Of a stretch of DNA of 64,000 bases, positions 26,578-38,269 are shown in pieces. Position 1 is the stretch's first letter. Each line of letters opens with the position of its first letter. Origin of the DNA: Ascarosepion bandense (taxonomy: Eukaryota; Mollusca; Cephalopoda; Sepiida; Sepiidae); contig JBBBDQ010001186.1 of NCBI GenBank assembly GCA_037127315.1, forward strand, positions 1,874,501-1,938,500, read 5' to 3'. Under the pieces are notes generated by a model. That model did not search any database, was not told where the DNA came from, and saw only the letters and a list, made by a program, of their open reading frames with translations. Made by a program: the position numbers and the translations under genes.

Positions 26578-27243
26578 TCATTGCATGTGATAAGGCTGTA
26601 GTGTAATGTCCTGTAGAGGTTAAGATGACCTTATTGCTAAAAATACTCTATCAGAGCTTAAATATAAACACTAAGCAATGAGAAGAAATTAAAAAATAAT
26701 CCTATGTTGTAGACAGAAAACAATCATAAAATTATTTGTTTGTGACTTTACAATTAAACAATTTTATTAAATATTAGATTCATTCATTCTAATATTTACT
26801 TTCAGCTGAAATAATGTTGGTATCAAAATTTTTTTTTTTTTATCGAATGATGAATAATGCTTTGACTTTTGTGAATTAGTATATTTTAATAGAAATGAAA
26901 TAGATATTTAAAGCTATTTAATCAATGTAAATAATTTAGTTGCTATCAAAGTGTTTGATTAATGCATCATAAAAAATAGAAAAAACTGAAATTACTTCTA
27001 TTTTTAAAACATTTGTAGTAGTCAGTATTGAAATATCATTAGTTTTTTTTGTATAGAAAAAAGTAAAACATTCCTTTACATTTAAATGTCTAAAGGCTCT
27101 GATTTATTGATGTTTTGTACTTATATATAAAAGTTTCCTTGCAATATACTAATTTTCTTTTATATTATTTTATGCAGTAAATTCAAGCAGAATACATAGA
27201 TACAATGAAGGATAATTAATGGTACTACTGAACATATAATTTT
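26578..27243. other. AT-rich spacer between mariner and LINE relic
   Basis: No gene or recognisable repeat seen. Confidence 0.5.
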
Positions 27244-28560
27244 ATTTTACTAATGTCCACCTAATACAAAGCTGAAGAGCCGCTTAAGGTAGAGAATTAC
27301 TGAATGAGGTTGTTGCATAAGTGGTCGTGGTAAGAGTAAAGAAAGATAACGGTTAACCATAGACCTGAAGAGATTAAGATGGTAGTGATTAGGAAAGCAT
27401 CCTTTCCTGAGTCTTTTCCACAAAGGAGAAATTCTTGGGAAGAAACTTTTCCTGTTACCATTGAGATACAAAGATAATGAGATTGGTTCATCTCAGTATA
27501 TTTGACATAGCAGATTTTAGCTACAAAGGCCAGTATGCCCTAGAAATAGTGATAGAATAGTGGGAGGCTTTTGACTGTTCAGCTGTAGGGGAAAGGGCTC
27601 TAGGGTGAAAAATAGTTCATCTACAAGGCCACATAGACACTTTTGAACTCTATAAAAACTGGAAAGATAACTGGACAACTCTAACAGCCCAGATATGGCA
27701 ACAGTTTTGGAGTTGTTCAAGGAACTGATGGATTGCATATATGAGCTCCACTTCAGATCTGGGATGAATTTGAGTGGCAATAAGTATTCAAGGCAAAGAT
27801 CTTCTGTTAGAGAACAAATGTTCAATGTGATAGTTGAAAATTCAGGGACTACTCTGTGATAATGAAACATTACTAGTTTGGTTTTGGGGCACTGAATGTT
27901 ACAAGCAAGTTATTCCATGATTGAACTATTAGAGCCAGGTTAGAGGAGAGATCGGCTGCTAAGCTCTGGTCATCTAGATATTTGGAGGTGCACCTATATA
28001 CTATTGTATCATCTGCAGTGGTATTTACAAAAGATCTGATTATGTTCTTAGGCAGATCATTAATTTAAGGCAGAAAGAAGGTAGAACTGAGAAGTGACTC
28101 TTGGGAAACTTGCATTAATCTCTTTGTTAATCGCCAGTCATCTGAAGCCAATGAGCTTCATGGATCTACCTTTTAGGAAGGATTTGATAATTGAGAAAAC
28201 TCTTCCAGAAATTCCATATCTGGAGAGATTATGTAGCAACCTCTATATGCTACACTTTATCCAATGCCTTCGACATATCTACAGTGATCATCCTTGTGAT
28301 GTGTCTATTGTCTAGTGCCTCATTGATTCTGTGTATAATAACTGTTTGGATATCAGCAGTGGACTTAACAAAGCAAAATCCATACTGTTTGTCTCTCAGG
28401 TGATAGCTCCTGTTGAGGTGATCAACAACCTTATTGATGATAGCCTTAAAGAGTTTGCTGTTGACACTATGGAGACTGATAGGTCAGTATTGCAATGATG
28501 ATGAGTGCTCACCTACATTCTTGAAAACAGGGCATACAGTTTACCTCCCATAGACTTGGA
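27244..28560 (-). mobile_element. 5'-truncated LINE (jockey/CR1-like) with degenerate reverse transcriptase
   Basis: On the - strand, translation in shifting frames gives reverse-transcriptase blocks in order: PVFKNVGEHS (start of the finger region), RPISL-like, DKQYGFC, VDMSKALDKVWH (catalytic motif A region) and TADDTIVY (motif C, normally YADD). A C-terminal tail with FFPRISPLWKRL and NLFRSMVNRYLSLL follows. Interleaved stops make it non-functional. The 3' end near 27244 reads ACATTAGTAAAA, shared with the fragment at 38270. The 5' end is lost. Reverse transcriptase and target-primed insertion are established properties of this class. Confidence 0.75.
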
Positions 28561-28605
28561 AAGGATTTCTCTTTCAGGCAGCATTTAAACAAATTTGCCA
28601 ATATC

Positions 28606-28916
28606 TAATCTAAACTTATTTATAAATGGAACTTTGTATGTGTGTGTGTGTCTGTTACCTATAGACTCTGAAATGACTGAACCAATTTTCTTGAAAATAT
28701 ACTGTTGTACTATACGCGTCTGCGAGTGTACTTGGGTAAGTTTTGTGTCGAGATATTGAAAATCGATAATCAAAAAAATCAGGTTATAGAAGGAGTGGTC
28801 TGATTTTATTCAAATTTGATACACTCATAGACAAAGACATAAATGATATTCAGAAGTTTCAAGGTTGCAGTTCTTACAATAGGGCAGAAAATCGATAATA
28901 TATATAAAAGGCAAGA

Positions 28917-28960
<44 letters not shown>

Positions 28961-29331
28961 TGTCTGTCTGTTTATCTGCCTGTATGTCTGTATTTTTTTC
29001 AGCCCTTTTATTTTAGTTTTTGCTTCAGGTTTGGCTCTAAGTAGGTATAATTGTAGTTTTTAGTCTCAGCCATGATACCATTTACTCAGAGGACTTATTT
29101 AGCCTTCAAAATTCAGTTTACGATGAAAAAACTTATTTGATATCAATACCAGGAAGTCAAAATTTGATTTGCATCCATTCATTTTTCTTTCAGTCTACAG
29201 TTTCGCTTTAACTGGAAACAACTATTGCTTTTTAGTCTTTCGTGTCAACACCCGAAGAGTCTGAGCTCCAGGACCATGGATAAGTTTTAAAGCTTTCATT
29301 ACACCTGAGCAATGCTGGGTTATACTGCTAG
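28606..29331 (+). mobile_element. Non-autonomous Helitron-type element(s) with doubled 5' end
   Basis: The 3' end shows the hallmark of animal Helitrons: a short imperfect hairpin at 29303-29320 (ACCTGAGCAATGCTGGGT), about 7 nt, then CTAG at 29328-29331 followed by a host T. Two candidate 5' ends beginning TC and followed by an AT-rich run, AAAGG/AATGG-like sequence and a GT run occur at about 28606 and at 28892. A preceding A fits insertion between A and T at the second site. No Rep/helicase coding sequence is present. The layout suggests one element with two starts, or a later copy inserted into an older one. Confidence 0.55.
28919..28975. repeat. (TG)n(TCTG)n microsatellite
   Basis: About 20 TG units pass into TCTG units inside the 5' part of the Helitron-type element. 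A GT run just after the start is common in these elements. Confidence 0.9.
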
Positions 29332-29618
29332 TTGACAATAATTCTGGGCTGAAATTTTTAACAGCAACCACCAGGATTTTACTAGACTGGTACACTTAGT
29401 CAAAGCTTTTGATAAGTATAGAAACTTCCTATACCCTGGATAGATATATTATAAAGCTTTTCCTCCATGAGAGGTGGACATTGGGCATAATGTGGAATTA
29501 GAGGTAAAGTTCATTGCAAAGAGTTTTGCCTTGTTTAACAAAGAGGATGCGTAGGTATGATGTAATATGTAAAACAATAGTATAGCTGTGGCAGCTATGA
29601 GACACAAACAGGTATTTC
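29332..29618. other. Short spacer without recognisable content
   Basis: Lies between the Helitron-type 3' end and the LINE tail. Nothing supported. Confidence 0.4.
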
Positions 29619-31434
29619 TTTTTTTTTTTTTTATTATAATTATCTCTCCTCAGGCAAGGCAGTACTGCCACTGGTACGCAGGGGGGTTACATAATAGGAG
29701 AGTGAAGAAAAAGGTGTTGGAGAATGGTTAGGAGAAGACGGGTACATTATTGGTGTAAAGTGAGAAGAAGAATGGGAGTCAAGGAGATAACAGTTGACGT
29801 TGCATTTAAACTCTTGGAGATTGTAGCTATCAGGGAAACAAGAATACGGAAGAGAGTTCCACAGGTGGGAAGTGCGAGAAAAGAAGCTGATGGAGCAGAA
29901 GTTGTGGTTGCACTTGATTGTTTTCACAGTAAAAGGGTGAAACCTTGTTGCTAGTCTAGTGGCTTGAGTAAATTTGCATGGTGGGGGGCACCAAGGAACT
30001 AAGAGCAGAATCTGTGAAAGTATTTGTAGAAAAGACAGAGGGAAGCCACATCTCGTCAGGGAGAGAAAGAGACTGGAGTCAGGCCACCTGTTCACATTGC
30101 AGATTATTCTTTGGATTTTGTCAAGAACCCCAAGGTGAACAACAGGTGTATCCGACCAGATATGACAGCAGTATTCAATGCATAGGTGGATGGTAGATTT
30201 GTAAATGTGCATGATGGATTCAGAAGAGATAAACTTCCTGGCCTGACACAGGGACCCAAACTTCTTAGCAGTAGATTTAGCTATTAATTCAATGTAGTCA
30301 TTCCACTTAAGATCAGCTGAGAGAGTAAGGCCGAGGAGGCACAGCGTATTGCTTTCAGAGAGACTAGTATGCTGATGGTGGGTAGGAAAGTTTGTCTATG
30401 GTGGTTAAAGGATAGCAGCTTTGTTTTGGAAGCGTTAAAATTTCTTACTCCAGTCTACCACTGACTAGAGGTCCTTCTTGAGAGCAGCAGCAAGATTTGT
30501 TTTGTCAGCATCGGCAGGCTTAGCAAGTAGTGCTAGTGTAGATGTCTACTTGGGATCTGATTACATCAGGGAGATCGTTGATGAAGGTCAGAAAAAGTGT
30601 TGGACCTATGATAGAGCCTTGAGGGACACCAGTGTTCATATGATAGGATCTGGAAGCATGCCTATTCAGTATGTCCTTTATTACATGATTTGATAGGAAC
30701 AATTTGATTAAGTCAAACAAGCATCCAGATATACTATAGCCCTGTAGCATGCACAAAAGGCCAGCATGCCACACTGTGTCAAATGCTTTGGCGATATCCA
30801 GGGCTACATCTTGAGCTTTGCCGTTCTTATCAAGAGCCTGGTATATGTACTCAGTGATGGTTGTTAGCATGTCAGTGATAGACCTGTCGAAGTAGAAGCC
30901 ATACTGACTGTCAGCAAATAGGCAGTAGGCTATGAGATGTTGACTCACTTCAGCATTGAAGATGGTCTTGAACATTTTGCCAAAAATCAGCAGGAGGCTG
31001 ATAGGGCAATAATTAGAGGGGTCTGAGGGTTTTCCAGAGTTCTTAAAAACAGTAACCACAGATGAGGACTTTCAGCAGGCAGGAAAGCAAGAAGCAGAGA
31101 GACAGTAGTTGTAGAGTTTGGAGAGTTCAGGTGCACATTTCTTTAAGATGATGACTAGGATTCTGTCATATCTGCTTTCCTTATATTATTTTAGAGACCA
31201 GCATGTTGTTAATGATTGTATTACACTCATTACAAGCAGAGGCAAAAAGGCGCCTATTATGGTCAGATGCATGGCTCCAATAAAGCCAGAAGTAGTGATT
31301 CCTGTGGGCTATGGCAGTCGAGCAGGCAGTGGAGAACCAGGGGCGACAGTGAAATTTTCCTGGCTGGGAAACTGTTATTTCTGAAATGGCAACTGCTCTA
31401 GGTTTCTATCTATATTTCTGAGATGAGATATTGT
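29619..31434 (-). mobile_element. 5'-truncated LINE with poly(A) tail
   Basis: The - strand ends in a poly(A) tail (T run on the + strand at 29619-29632), directly after the 3' coding end. Upstream it carries most of a reverse transcriptase and the preceding linker, ending near 31434 where similarity stops. The coding remains are listed separately. The element is the best preserved of four related LINE copies in the window (20440, 27244, 29619, 38270), all on the - strand. Confidence 0.85.
29640..31400 (-). pseudogene. LINE reverse transcriptase (pol) pseudogene
   Basis: Reading on the - strand: a linker with HNRRLFASACNE near 31250, then KKCAPELSKLYNY, and from 31059 an open run of 179 residues. 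That run has NYCPISLLLIFGK, a motif A block ALDIAKAFDTVWH and a motif B block TGVPQGSIIGPTLF, ending at 30520. The catalytic YADD (motif C) should follow at about 30535 but reads IYTSTTC, and the frame is lost. After a frameshift the thumb region continues (LLAKPADADKTNLAAALKKD), then a stop. The last 190 residues (30212-29640) carry SRTSHLWNSLP and the C-terminal tail. The enzyme is dead. Its role was copying LINE RNA at nicked target DNA. Confidence 0.85.
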
Positions 31435-31436
31435 AA

Positions 31437-31794
31437 ATATTTACACTATTTACATTGTTTGGACTGTTGTCAACATCTTTATTGCTATATTCATGATGCT
31501 TTGGCCGTTGTTCCCAAGGATAAAAGCATTGTAAAAGTAACTTGACCCAATGATTTGGGAGTTCAGTACCTCACCACAGCAGAAAGGACTCAAACATGAA
31601 GAGTGGAGTTACTAAAGGGAATTAACTGAAACTGAGATATCCAGAAAAAGCATGCCACATGGATTTAGAACAATTTACCCAATTAACTAAGTAAAGGTTT
31701 CAGTTCAAAATTCCAATAGAATGTACAAAGGTCAAAATAGGACAGTAAAAATGAGGACAACAGTTCGAACAATGTAAATAGTGTAAATTGTTTT
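31437..31794. mobile_element. About 360-bp element with long terminal inverted repeats (MITE-like)
   Basis: The left arm (about 31437-31490) contains TTTACACTATTTACATTGTT and GGACTGTTGTC. The right arm (about 31737-31794) is its inverse, with GACAACAGTTCGAACAATG and TAAATAGTGTAAA. Similarity between the arms continues inward with mismatches to roughly 55 bp. No coding frame. It begins exactly where the LINE relic ends, so one may have inserted beside or into the other. A partial second copy lies at 23301-23372. Confidence 0.7.
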
Positions 31795-33589
31795 AGGTTT
31801 TCTTGCACAACAGAATCAATTGTACCATGGATGTGAACTACATGCAAACATTAGTGACCTGTAAAAACTGACAGTAAATAACAAGGGTGAAGGGAAACAT
31901 TAAATCAAATCAAATTCTATTTTAATGTAGATGCCACTCAACCCAACAGTCAATAGACTGTACAGCATATAGCTGTGAATCCAGTTGAGAGTTACAATAA
32001 AAAGCAACTGAAATTAAGATAAAAGGCATATTGGTAAAAAAATTACTACTCATTATCAATACTTCATCAAGTTTTATTTTTAAGGAAAAACTCTTCATGC
32101 TTAAAATCAATAACTGACATACATACACACATGTAAAAGAGCTTAAAATTGCTATATTTACAGAGGGAGAGTAGATCAGAGAGAGAGCATTTATAGATAG
32201 TGTAGACATAGGAATCAATACACTTCAATGTGATCTTCAGTCTGAAGATTGCATTGAGGCGATATATAAACATTGTATCATAGTACTAATGGTAACAGCA
32301 TAATTTTATTTAACTAGCTTTCATTTGGCAGTTAGAGTAGATGTTTCTTCTTCGTACTCTAATAATAATGTTAGTAAATTGTCCAACTACAATGGAATTG
32401 TTTGTTACAAATGGTTTTCCTTATAGAATAACAGTTTTTGTTATTTTACTGCCCTGTGCTTATGTAATTAATGGAGAGTATTGCTGGTATAATTTACTAA
32501 AAGCATGAAAAAAATTGGGCCATTTCTTTTTTTGTTTCCTTTGCTGAAATTATTAATATAAGCCAATAAAGAGGCCTACTGAGAAATACATAAATTACTC
32601 AGTTTACTGGCTCCAATGATGAAAAATTTTATATATAATTAGTGATAAAAATGATATTGTCTCTTTAATTTCTTATTGATTTGCAGGATAAAACATACAA
32701 AATAAGTAAATAAAAACATGCTAGTTTAAGTGAACATTGTAATTTTGTCACAAGTTTATTCTATTTGGTTACATCATAAGTCAGCAGGCAAATGAAGAAT
32801 TAAAAATAAAAGTACCTATTTTACTTACATAACAATTATTTATTTTTCAACATAATCTTTCTTGTCAATGCAATTAATACCTACTCTTTTTAGTCAAATG
32901 TCTTAGATATGTTGAATAAAAACTAAAATATCACAATCTAAAAAAGGTTTAAAAAGAACTAATGAAGAAAAGAAACATATCAAAAGATAGGATATTTTAT
33001 GTTGGTGAACTTGATCTAGGTTTTCTTTGGTTTCTCTTTGGAGTATATAATTTCTTTTTTTTTTTTTTTTTTTTGTCTGTACGCATTTGTTTTGCATCTT
33101 TGTTCTGTACAATTATTTCTGGCATGTGATTATAATTATTTGTATTGTAATTCCGTTTAGTTTGTCAGTTGTAATCTTATTAAAGTTTGTCTATCATTAA
33201 TTATGAAATGTGGCTAACTGAAAGAAGATAAATCCACCAGAAATTAAAACATTGTAATGTGATGTTATGATGAGATAGAGGAGTGGCATTATTCTGAAAG
33301 TAGAAAAAAACAACTTAATGTGTTATACTGTTTGATTAGAGGAAAGAAAAGCTGATATCTAAAGATAAAGTTTATGGAGATTAACAAAATTCCTCACTTA
33401 CAGAAACATATTTTGGTAAAGAAGCTACATATTATCAGAATGTACCATTTATCCAAAAACAAATATAAATTGATGGATAATCAAGTAATGTTTTTTTATA
33501 AATTCTGCAACAGTTGCACTTCCAATCTTAAAATTTTCTTAGGAAAAATAACAACTACTTTGCAAGCATAACATCTTTTTCAGCCAAGG
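31795..33589. other. AT-rich stretch, no gene seen
   Basis: Contains a hairpin listed separately and a T tract at 33055-33074. No coding frame or RNA gene recognised. Confidence 0.45.
32223..32259. repeat. Imperfect 18-bp-arm hairpin
   Basis: Arms at 32223-32240 and 32242-32259 pair with about three mismatches or wobbles around a single T. The inner part is CTTCAG/CTGAAG. Likely part of a repeat family. Confidence 0.6.
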
Positions 33590-35640
33590 ATGAAGATCAG
33601 AAAACTGCTATGGTCTGTCTCACTTATATCAAGGGCATGTAAGAAACAAAAAGATATCTGCAGTCAACATCACTTTAGGACAATAGTCAAAAGCAGCTCT
33701 ATCTTCTGAAGTAATTGCTTCTAGGCCTTTGACTAAGATCAAAGTGTAATATCTGCTCCTGAAACTAAATTCTATCTCTCAGTTGTGTGTCTGTGAACAA
33801 AGCCCAAATTATTATCAAGAGGTTCCTAAAGGAAGGGTCAGTAGTAATACTGATGCCAGAGCAAACCTATGCTTGTAGAGACTGGGTTATTTTTGGATCT
33901 GGCCCATGTGCACATTCTCATGTTCCTCATATTAAAATAACCTTGCGTCACATCATGCTAGCATGAGGCAGTAAGAAAAAACAATCGCTTCTTGGCCATA
34001 AGTATCTGTTCTTATTTTAGATGGAAGAAGGTGTCCAGTGCAAGAAAATGTTATTTTGAATAGTACAATTAATGCTGATTCTCTCCCTTTTTGGGTGTCT
34101 GAGTCACATGAATTTTGCAATGTTGTATGCATTGGACAATACCTTTCTTTATGCTGTATGGATGGTGGGAATTGAAGTTAAGATATTGTCCATTCAGTGA
34201 AGGCTGGTTCATGATATATGGGTGTCTTTAAGCCATTCTGTGTGCAAGTTCAGGAAGACCAGCTGATTTTTTTCTTTTTCCATTGTGAACTGGATTTAAA
34301 TGCAAGATTTATACAACTTCCAAGTGAAGCTAAAACATGAAGATGTCATCTACTTATCTCAGCCACACATTTGGTTTTAGTGGTGCTATTCCTAAAGCCA
34401 TTCCCTCAAAATATTCTATGTATATGTTTACTATCACTGGCGACAAGTGTGAAACCATAGCCAAACCTTCTCTCTGCTGGTATATGTTAGACTCTAGTTG
34501 GGAGAATGTTGTCTGTATACCGTATATCAACCCTTCCATCTGATTATCTATAAGAATTCTAGTACATTCTGCAAGAGAGGTGTCTGATTCCAATCTCATT
34601 TGAATCACTGAGAGAACTTCATCTATAAGAAATCTGATGAACAGGCTCACTATATCTGATTGTTATGGATAGAAGCCTCTTCGATTAATTCCAGTGTTCT
34701 GAGATCTTAACATGCGACAAGGACCTCCTTGTTAACATTGAGTCAGCTATCTTATTCAGTGTGAAGTAGTCTTTATTTAGAATCTGTAACCACGTCCTTT
34801 TATTTTCTACACTTGGAACCTTTTTATATTGCTAAAACTACCATCCATAATTAGCCTTGCCAATTTCTTGAAGTATTTAAATTTGCCCATCACCACTGTA
34901 GTATTGCTTTTGTGAGTAGTATGATGATACTTGTATCAGGCTGTAGTGTTTTGATGGCAGATTTTTCTTCCCTTATGATGTTTGATTTGGGTGGCTTTTA
35001 AGTGCATGTCTTGCTTTACACCTACCTGGGCCTTTGTGATCATTAAGGCAAATTTCTCAAATGGAGCTATATCTAAGTATGTGCCACACCTGATGATTAT
35101 GGTAAAGTTAAGACCCTTGTTTAGCACTGATTCCTCAGAGGCACTCAGCTGACAATTGTTGGCATTGAAAACAGTTCTTGCTGAGTCAAGGTGGGCCTTG
35201 TTGCTATTCCTATACTGTTCATTTAGTTTTTGTATTTGATGACACTTGACTCTTTCAAATTCATTATTGTATGATTTATCAAAGTCTTGTTGGATCCTGT
35301 TTTGGTTTGAGTTGAGTGTTTTTATACTGCTAAGAAATGTTCTTGTTTGTTCAGAGAGTTTGCATTTAAAATGTCATTTCTAGCAACATTTTTGTAGATT
35401 ACTTTTTCTCAAGTGCATGCCCTGCTCTTTTCACTATCCTTTATGTTCTTTTGGAACTGACTGATGTCTTAATTGATAAGCCAAGTAAAAAATTGTTTTA
35501 GGTCCCTACATCTGTATAGAAATATATTCAGGTGATTTAATATCTGAACCAATTCTGATATGTCCTACTCTAACTCAGGAAATAGTCAAGTTTGGAATTA
35601 CTGACATTTCAATCCCATGGTGGTAGATCTCTTCAGGAAC
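33590..35640 (-). mobile_element. Penelope-like element relic
   Basis: The - strand reads, in shifting frames, the order expected of a Penelope-like reverse transcriptase: a conserved N-terminal entry (LNKGLNF...), a GRKICHQN block where family members have an ILPADKG-type segment, the palm region, and then a tail with IQFTMEKEKNQLVFLN and SIPTIHTA. The best-preserved palm block is listed separately. Stops and frameshifts are abundant throughout. The 3' part (33590-33840) does not translate to anything I recognise, and no GIY-YIG domain is visible here, unlike in the relic at 48440. Confidence 0.7.
34354..34650 (-). pseudogene. Penelope-like reverse transcriptase palm fragment
   Basis: A 98-residue open run contains FLIDEVLSVIQMRLESD, then a block ending QREGLAMVSHLSPVIVNIYIEYFE, the segment just before the catalytic site in Penelope-like reverse transcriptases. 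Usual members read GSPLSP where this has VSHLSP. The run ends WLR-stop-VDD: the Tyr of the catalytic YVDD has become a TAA at 34354-34356, while the two Asp codons survive immediately after. It is therefore a dead copy. Confidence 0.8.
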
Positions 35641-35947
35641 AAGATAACACTTACATGGCCAGTAGAGGACTTGTGAGAGCTAATCTTGACTTAACTTTCA
35701 ATTTTCTTTGCTTATTTTCTTTGCTTATTTGTAAACAATACAAAATAATGTTTATATAACTATGTAAGTAGATTAGCATTTGTTTGAAAACTTTGACAAA
35801 TCTTTCATTCTTTCATTATTGATTCTTATCTTCCTTAAACTTATTGCAAAATCATATGTAAGTTTTAATGCATAATTAACTAAAATGTTTTTTTTATTTT
35901 ACATGTATATCCCTAAATAAGTGTATTTTTCTTTCATTTCATTATAG
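35641..35947. other. Spacer before the microexon candidate
   Basis: AT-rich, no feature except the polypyrimidine tract at about 35925-35947 that precedes the candidate acceptor. Confidence 0.4.
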
Positions 35948-35968
35948 GTCACAGCAGCAATTATCCAG
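35948..35968 (+). other. Candidate 21-nt microexon
   Basis: A polypyrimidine stretch ends in TTATAG, followed by 21 nt (GTCACAGCAGCAATTATCCA plus G) and then a strong donor, GTAAGC. Both sites are good matches to the splice consensus on the + strand, the direction of the zinc-finger gene. It would add seven codons if coding, or act in the 5' UTR if joined to the exon at 45634, where the reading frame is closed by a stop before the ATG. Chance occurrence in this much AT-rich DNA is possible. Confidence 0.3.
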
Positions 35969-35969
35969 G

Positions 35970-38049
35970 TAAGCTAGATTTTTTTCTTCTGAAAATTCTA
36001 ACCTAACAAGAATTTATATGAGAATTATGATTTATTCTAGAACCTTATAATCTGTGATCATTTATGGAGAGTGAACTTTACAATTAATAGCAAACCATAT
36101 ATGTTAGGTATGTCCCAAAATAGAAATACAATTTTTAAAAACTTTCTTGTTTTTGATAGAAAGAACAAACCCAAATTATTATTTAAATAAAAGAATCTTT
36201 TTATTACAAAAATAAAAATTGATATTTACTTTAATTAGCAACAAGTAGATCATTATCCGATATTTGATGACAGCTAATTAAAAATGCAGCTGATTGAGGA
36301 TCCTTAATTTGTGTGTGTGTGTGTGTGTGTGTGAGGAACAGCTAGAAAAACTATTGTAATTGGAAGTTAGTGCTTTTTAACATATCATAATGCTCCTACA
36401 TTGATTCTAATATTTCAGTTATCATATAGGTTACTTTGTTTTATCTGAGAATCATACTCATTATTTTTTTCCTTTGTCTTCTAAATCATTCTAAAAAAAA
36501 AAAACAGCAAATTTCCTTTAGCAATTTCTCACAATGCAAGCAAATAGATATGGGGTCTTGAAACACTGAATAATGCCCTGGTAAATACATCCTTGGTATT
36601 TTTATAATAAACAGATTTAGGATGGCTAAATGCATTATTGATTATTAAAAAGAATTCGAATTCCAATCCTTCCTCTTCCAAATACTATTTTGTTTCTGGG
36701 AAGAAGCATTGTTCGAACCATTCCATTAATAAAACTTAGTCACCCACATTTTCTAATTGTGTTGCCACAACATGGGTGGATTTTTTTTTTTTTAAAGTAA
36801 AACTACTTTTTCACTTTTATAAATGTGGGTTTTATTGGTCACATTGAAAAATGCTGATTTATGACAATTGAACATTTGCTTTGGAGCAATTTCATCAGAA
36901 ACATACCAACACTTTCTTCATCAACTGGTGCAGCTTTTCTAGTTAATTATATTCTTTAGTTCAAATTTATTTCTAAATCTGATTAATCTTCCTCTAATTG
37001 CAGTGACATTGTGTCGTTAGTAGGATAGGATATTTGTTGCAAAAATCTTTGTAAAAATTCAATACTTTTTTTTTTTCATATAAAGTCTGTGCCTTTTTAA
37101 GCACTATAGCTGTATTTAGCTATTTGAGGTAAAACAGCTTCACTGGCCTGCCTTTCTCTTACCATTTTAGTAATTTCACAGATTGAATATTTTTTTTACG
37201 TGTAACTTATCCCACCCATTTTTAATTTTTCTCATGAAAGCAAGACTTTACAACTTCTCTTTTGCCATATCAGAATTATCACTTATACTTTGATGCCATT
37301 ATCAATAAAACTTTCTCTGTTAAGTTTAAGATCAAGTATGCACTCTGGAATAGGAGGATTGATAATATTTCAGATGGTGCACTTTTTCACTGTATATAGA
37401 TTGCAAACCAATTGTAAAAAGAATTAGGCAAAAATATTTGAATAATTAATGAATGAAAAAATATTTTTTTCTTTTTTGAGAATCTAAGTATTAGAAAATG
37501 TGAGACTACAGAACCATCCTAGGTATTTATGTAGACCATATCAAATAAGGCAGTGCAAAATATTATTGGACAAGAAACAGGCCTATTCAATGACTTCATA
37601 TCCACTAGCAAGAGAAAGTTGCAATAGTGTAGACAAATCATAAGAGCCAACAATCTTTTCACTGCCATTTTAAAAGGTACCAACTACCGTATAATGACAC
37701 CTAATTATGAGACGATGTTTTTCAATACTTTTTAAATATATTTTGAAAAATATTTTAGTTTAATAAGTTTTGAACAAAAAAGTATTGTTGGTTAGGTCAA
37801 CTTTAGATAAGTGATAATTACCATCCAATGATAAAATATAGCCCACCTATAGTTTTTTTTTTTTTAATAGTTCCAATTTGTCATTTTATTATGTGATTTA
37901 ATGTGCATGTGTCTAATAATTTTGTATAATAGTTATATCTCAAAAATACTTTCAGATAAGTATTCAGAAAAACTGAAAATAAAAAATATTTAATTGAAAA
38001 TTTGACAAAAAGTTATGATAATGCTTGTTAGATTATGATCATTCTCTCT

Positions 38050-38093
<44 letters not shown>

Positions 38094-38269
38094 CAAGTGT
38101 GTGTGAGAGAGAAAAATTGAATGTAAAAATTATAAGCTGACTAAAGTTTATTTTTCTCTATTTTATTGTATACAATCAATTATATTCATCAGAATAAATT
38201 CAAATATATCAAGTGTTTTGAAAACAATATTTATAAATCTCTATATCTTTTTAGAAGAAGATTTCTTTT
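35970..38269. other. AT-rich intron-like stretch
   Basis: No gene seen. Contains a (GT)n run at 36311-36333 and a (TA)n run at 38052-38091. Confidence 0.5.
38052..38091. repeat. (TA)n microsatellite
   Basis: About 20 TA units, followed by a short GT/GA run. Confidence 0.95.

Noticed and set aside
29724..30196. + strand open frames across the LINE
   Set aside because: Antisense shadows of the - strand pol relic.
31118..31401. + strand frames of 61-88 residues near the LINE 5' end
   Set aside because: The - strand reads recognisable LINE linker sequence (HNRRLFASACNE), so these are shadows.
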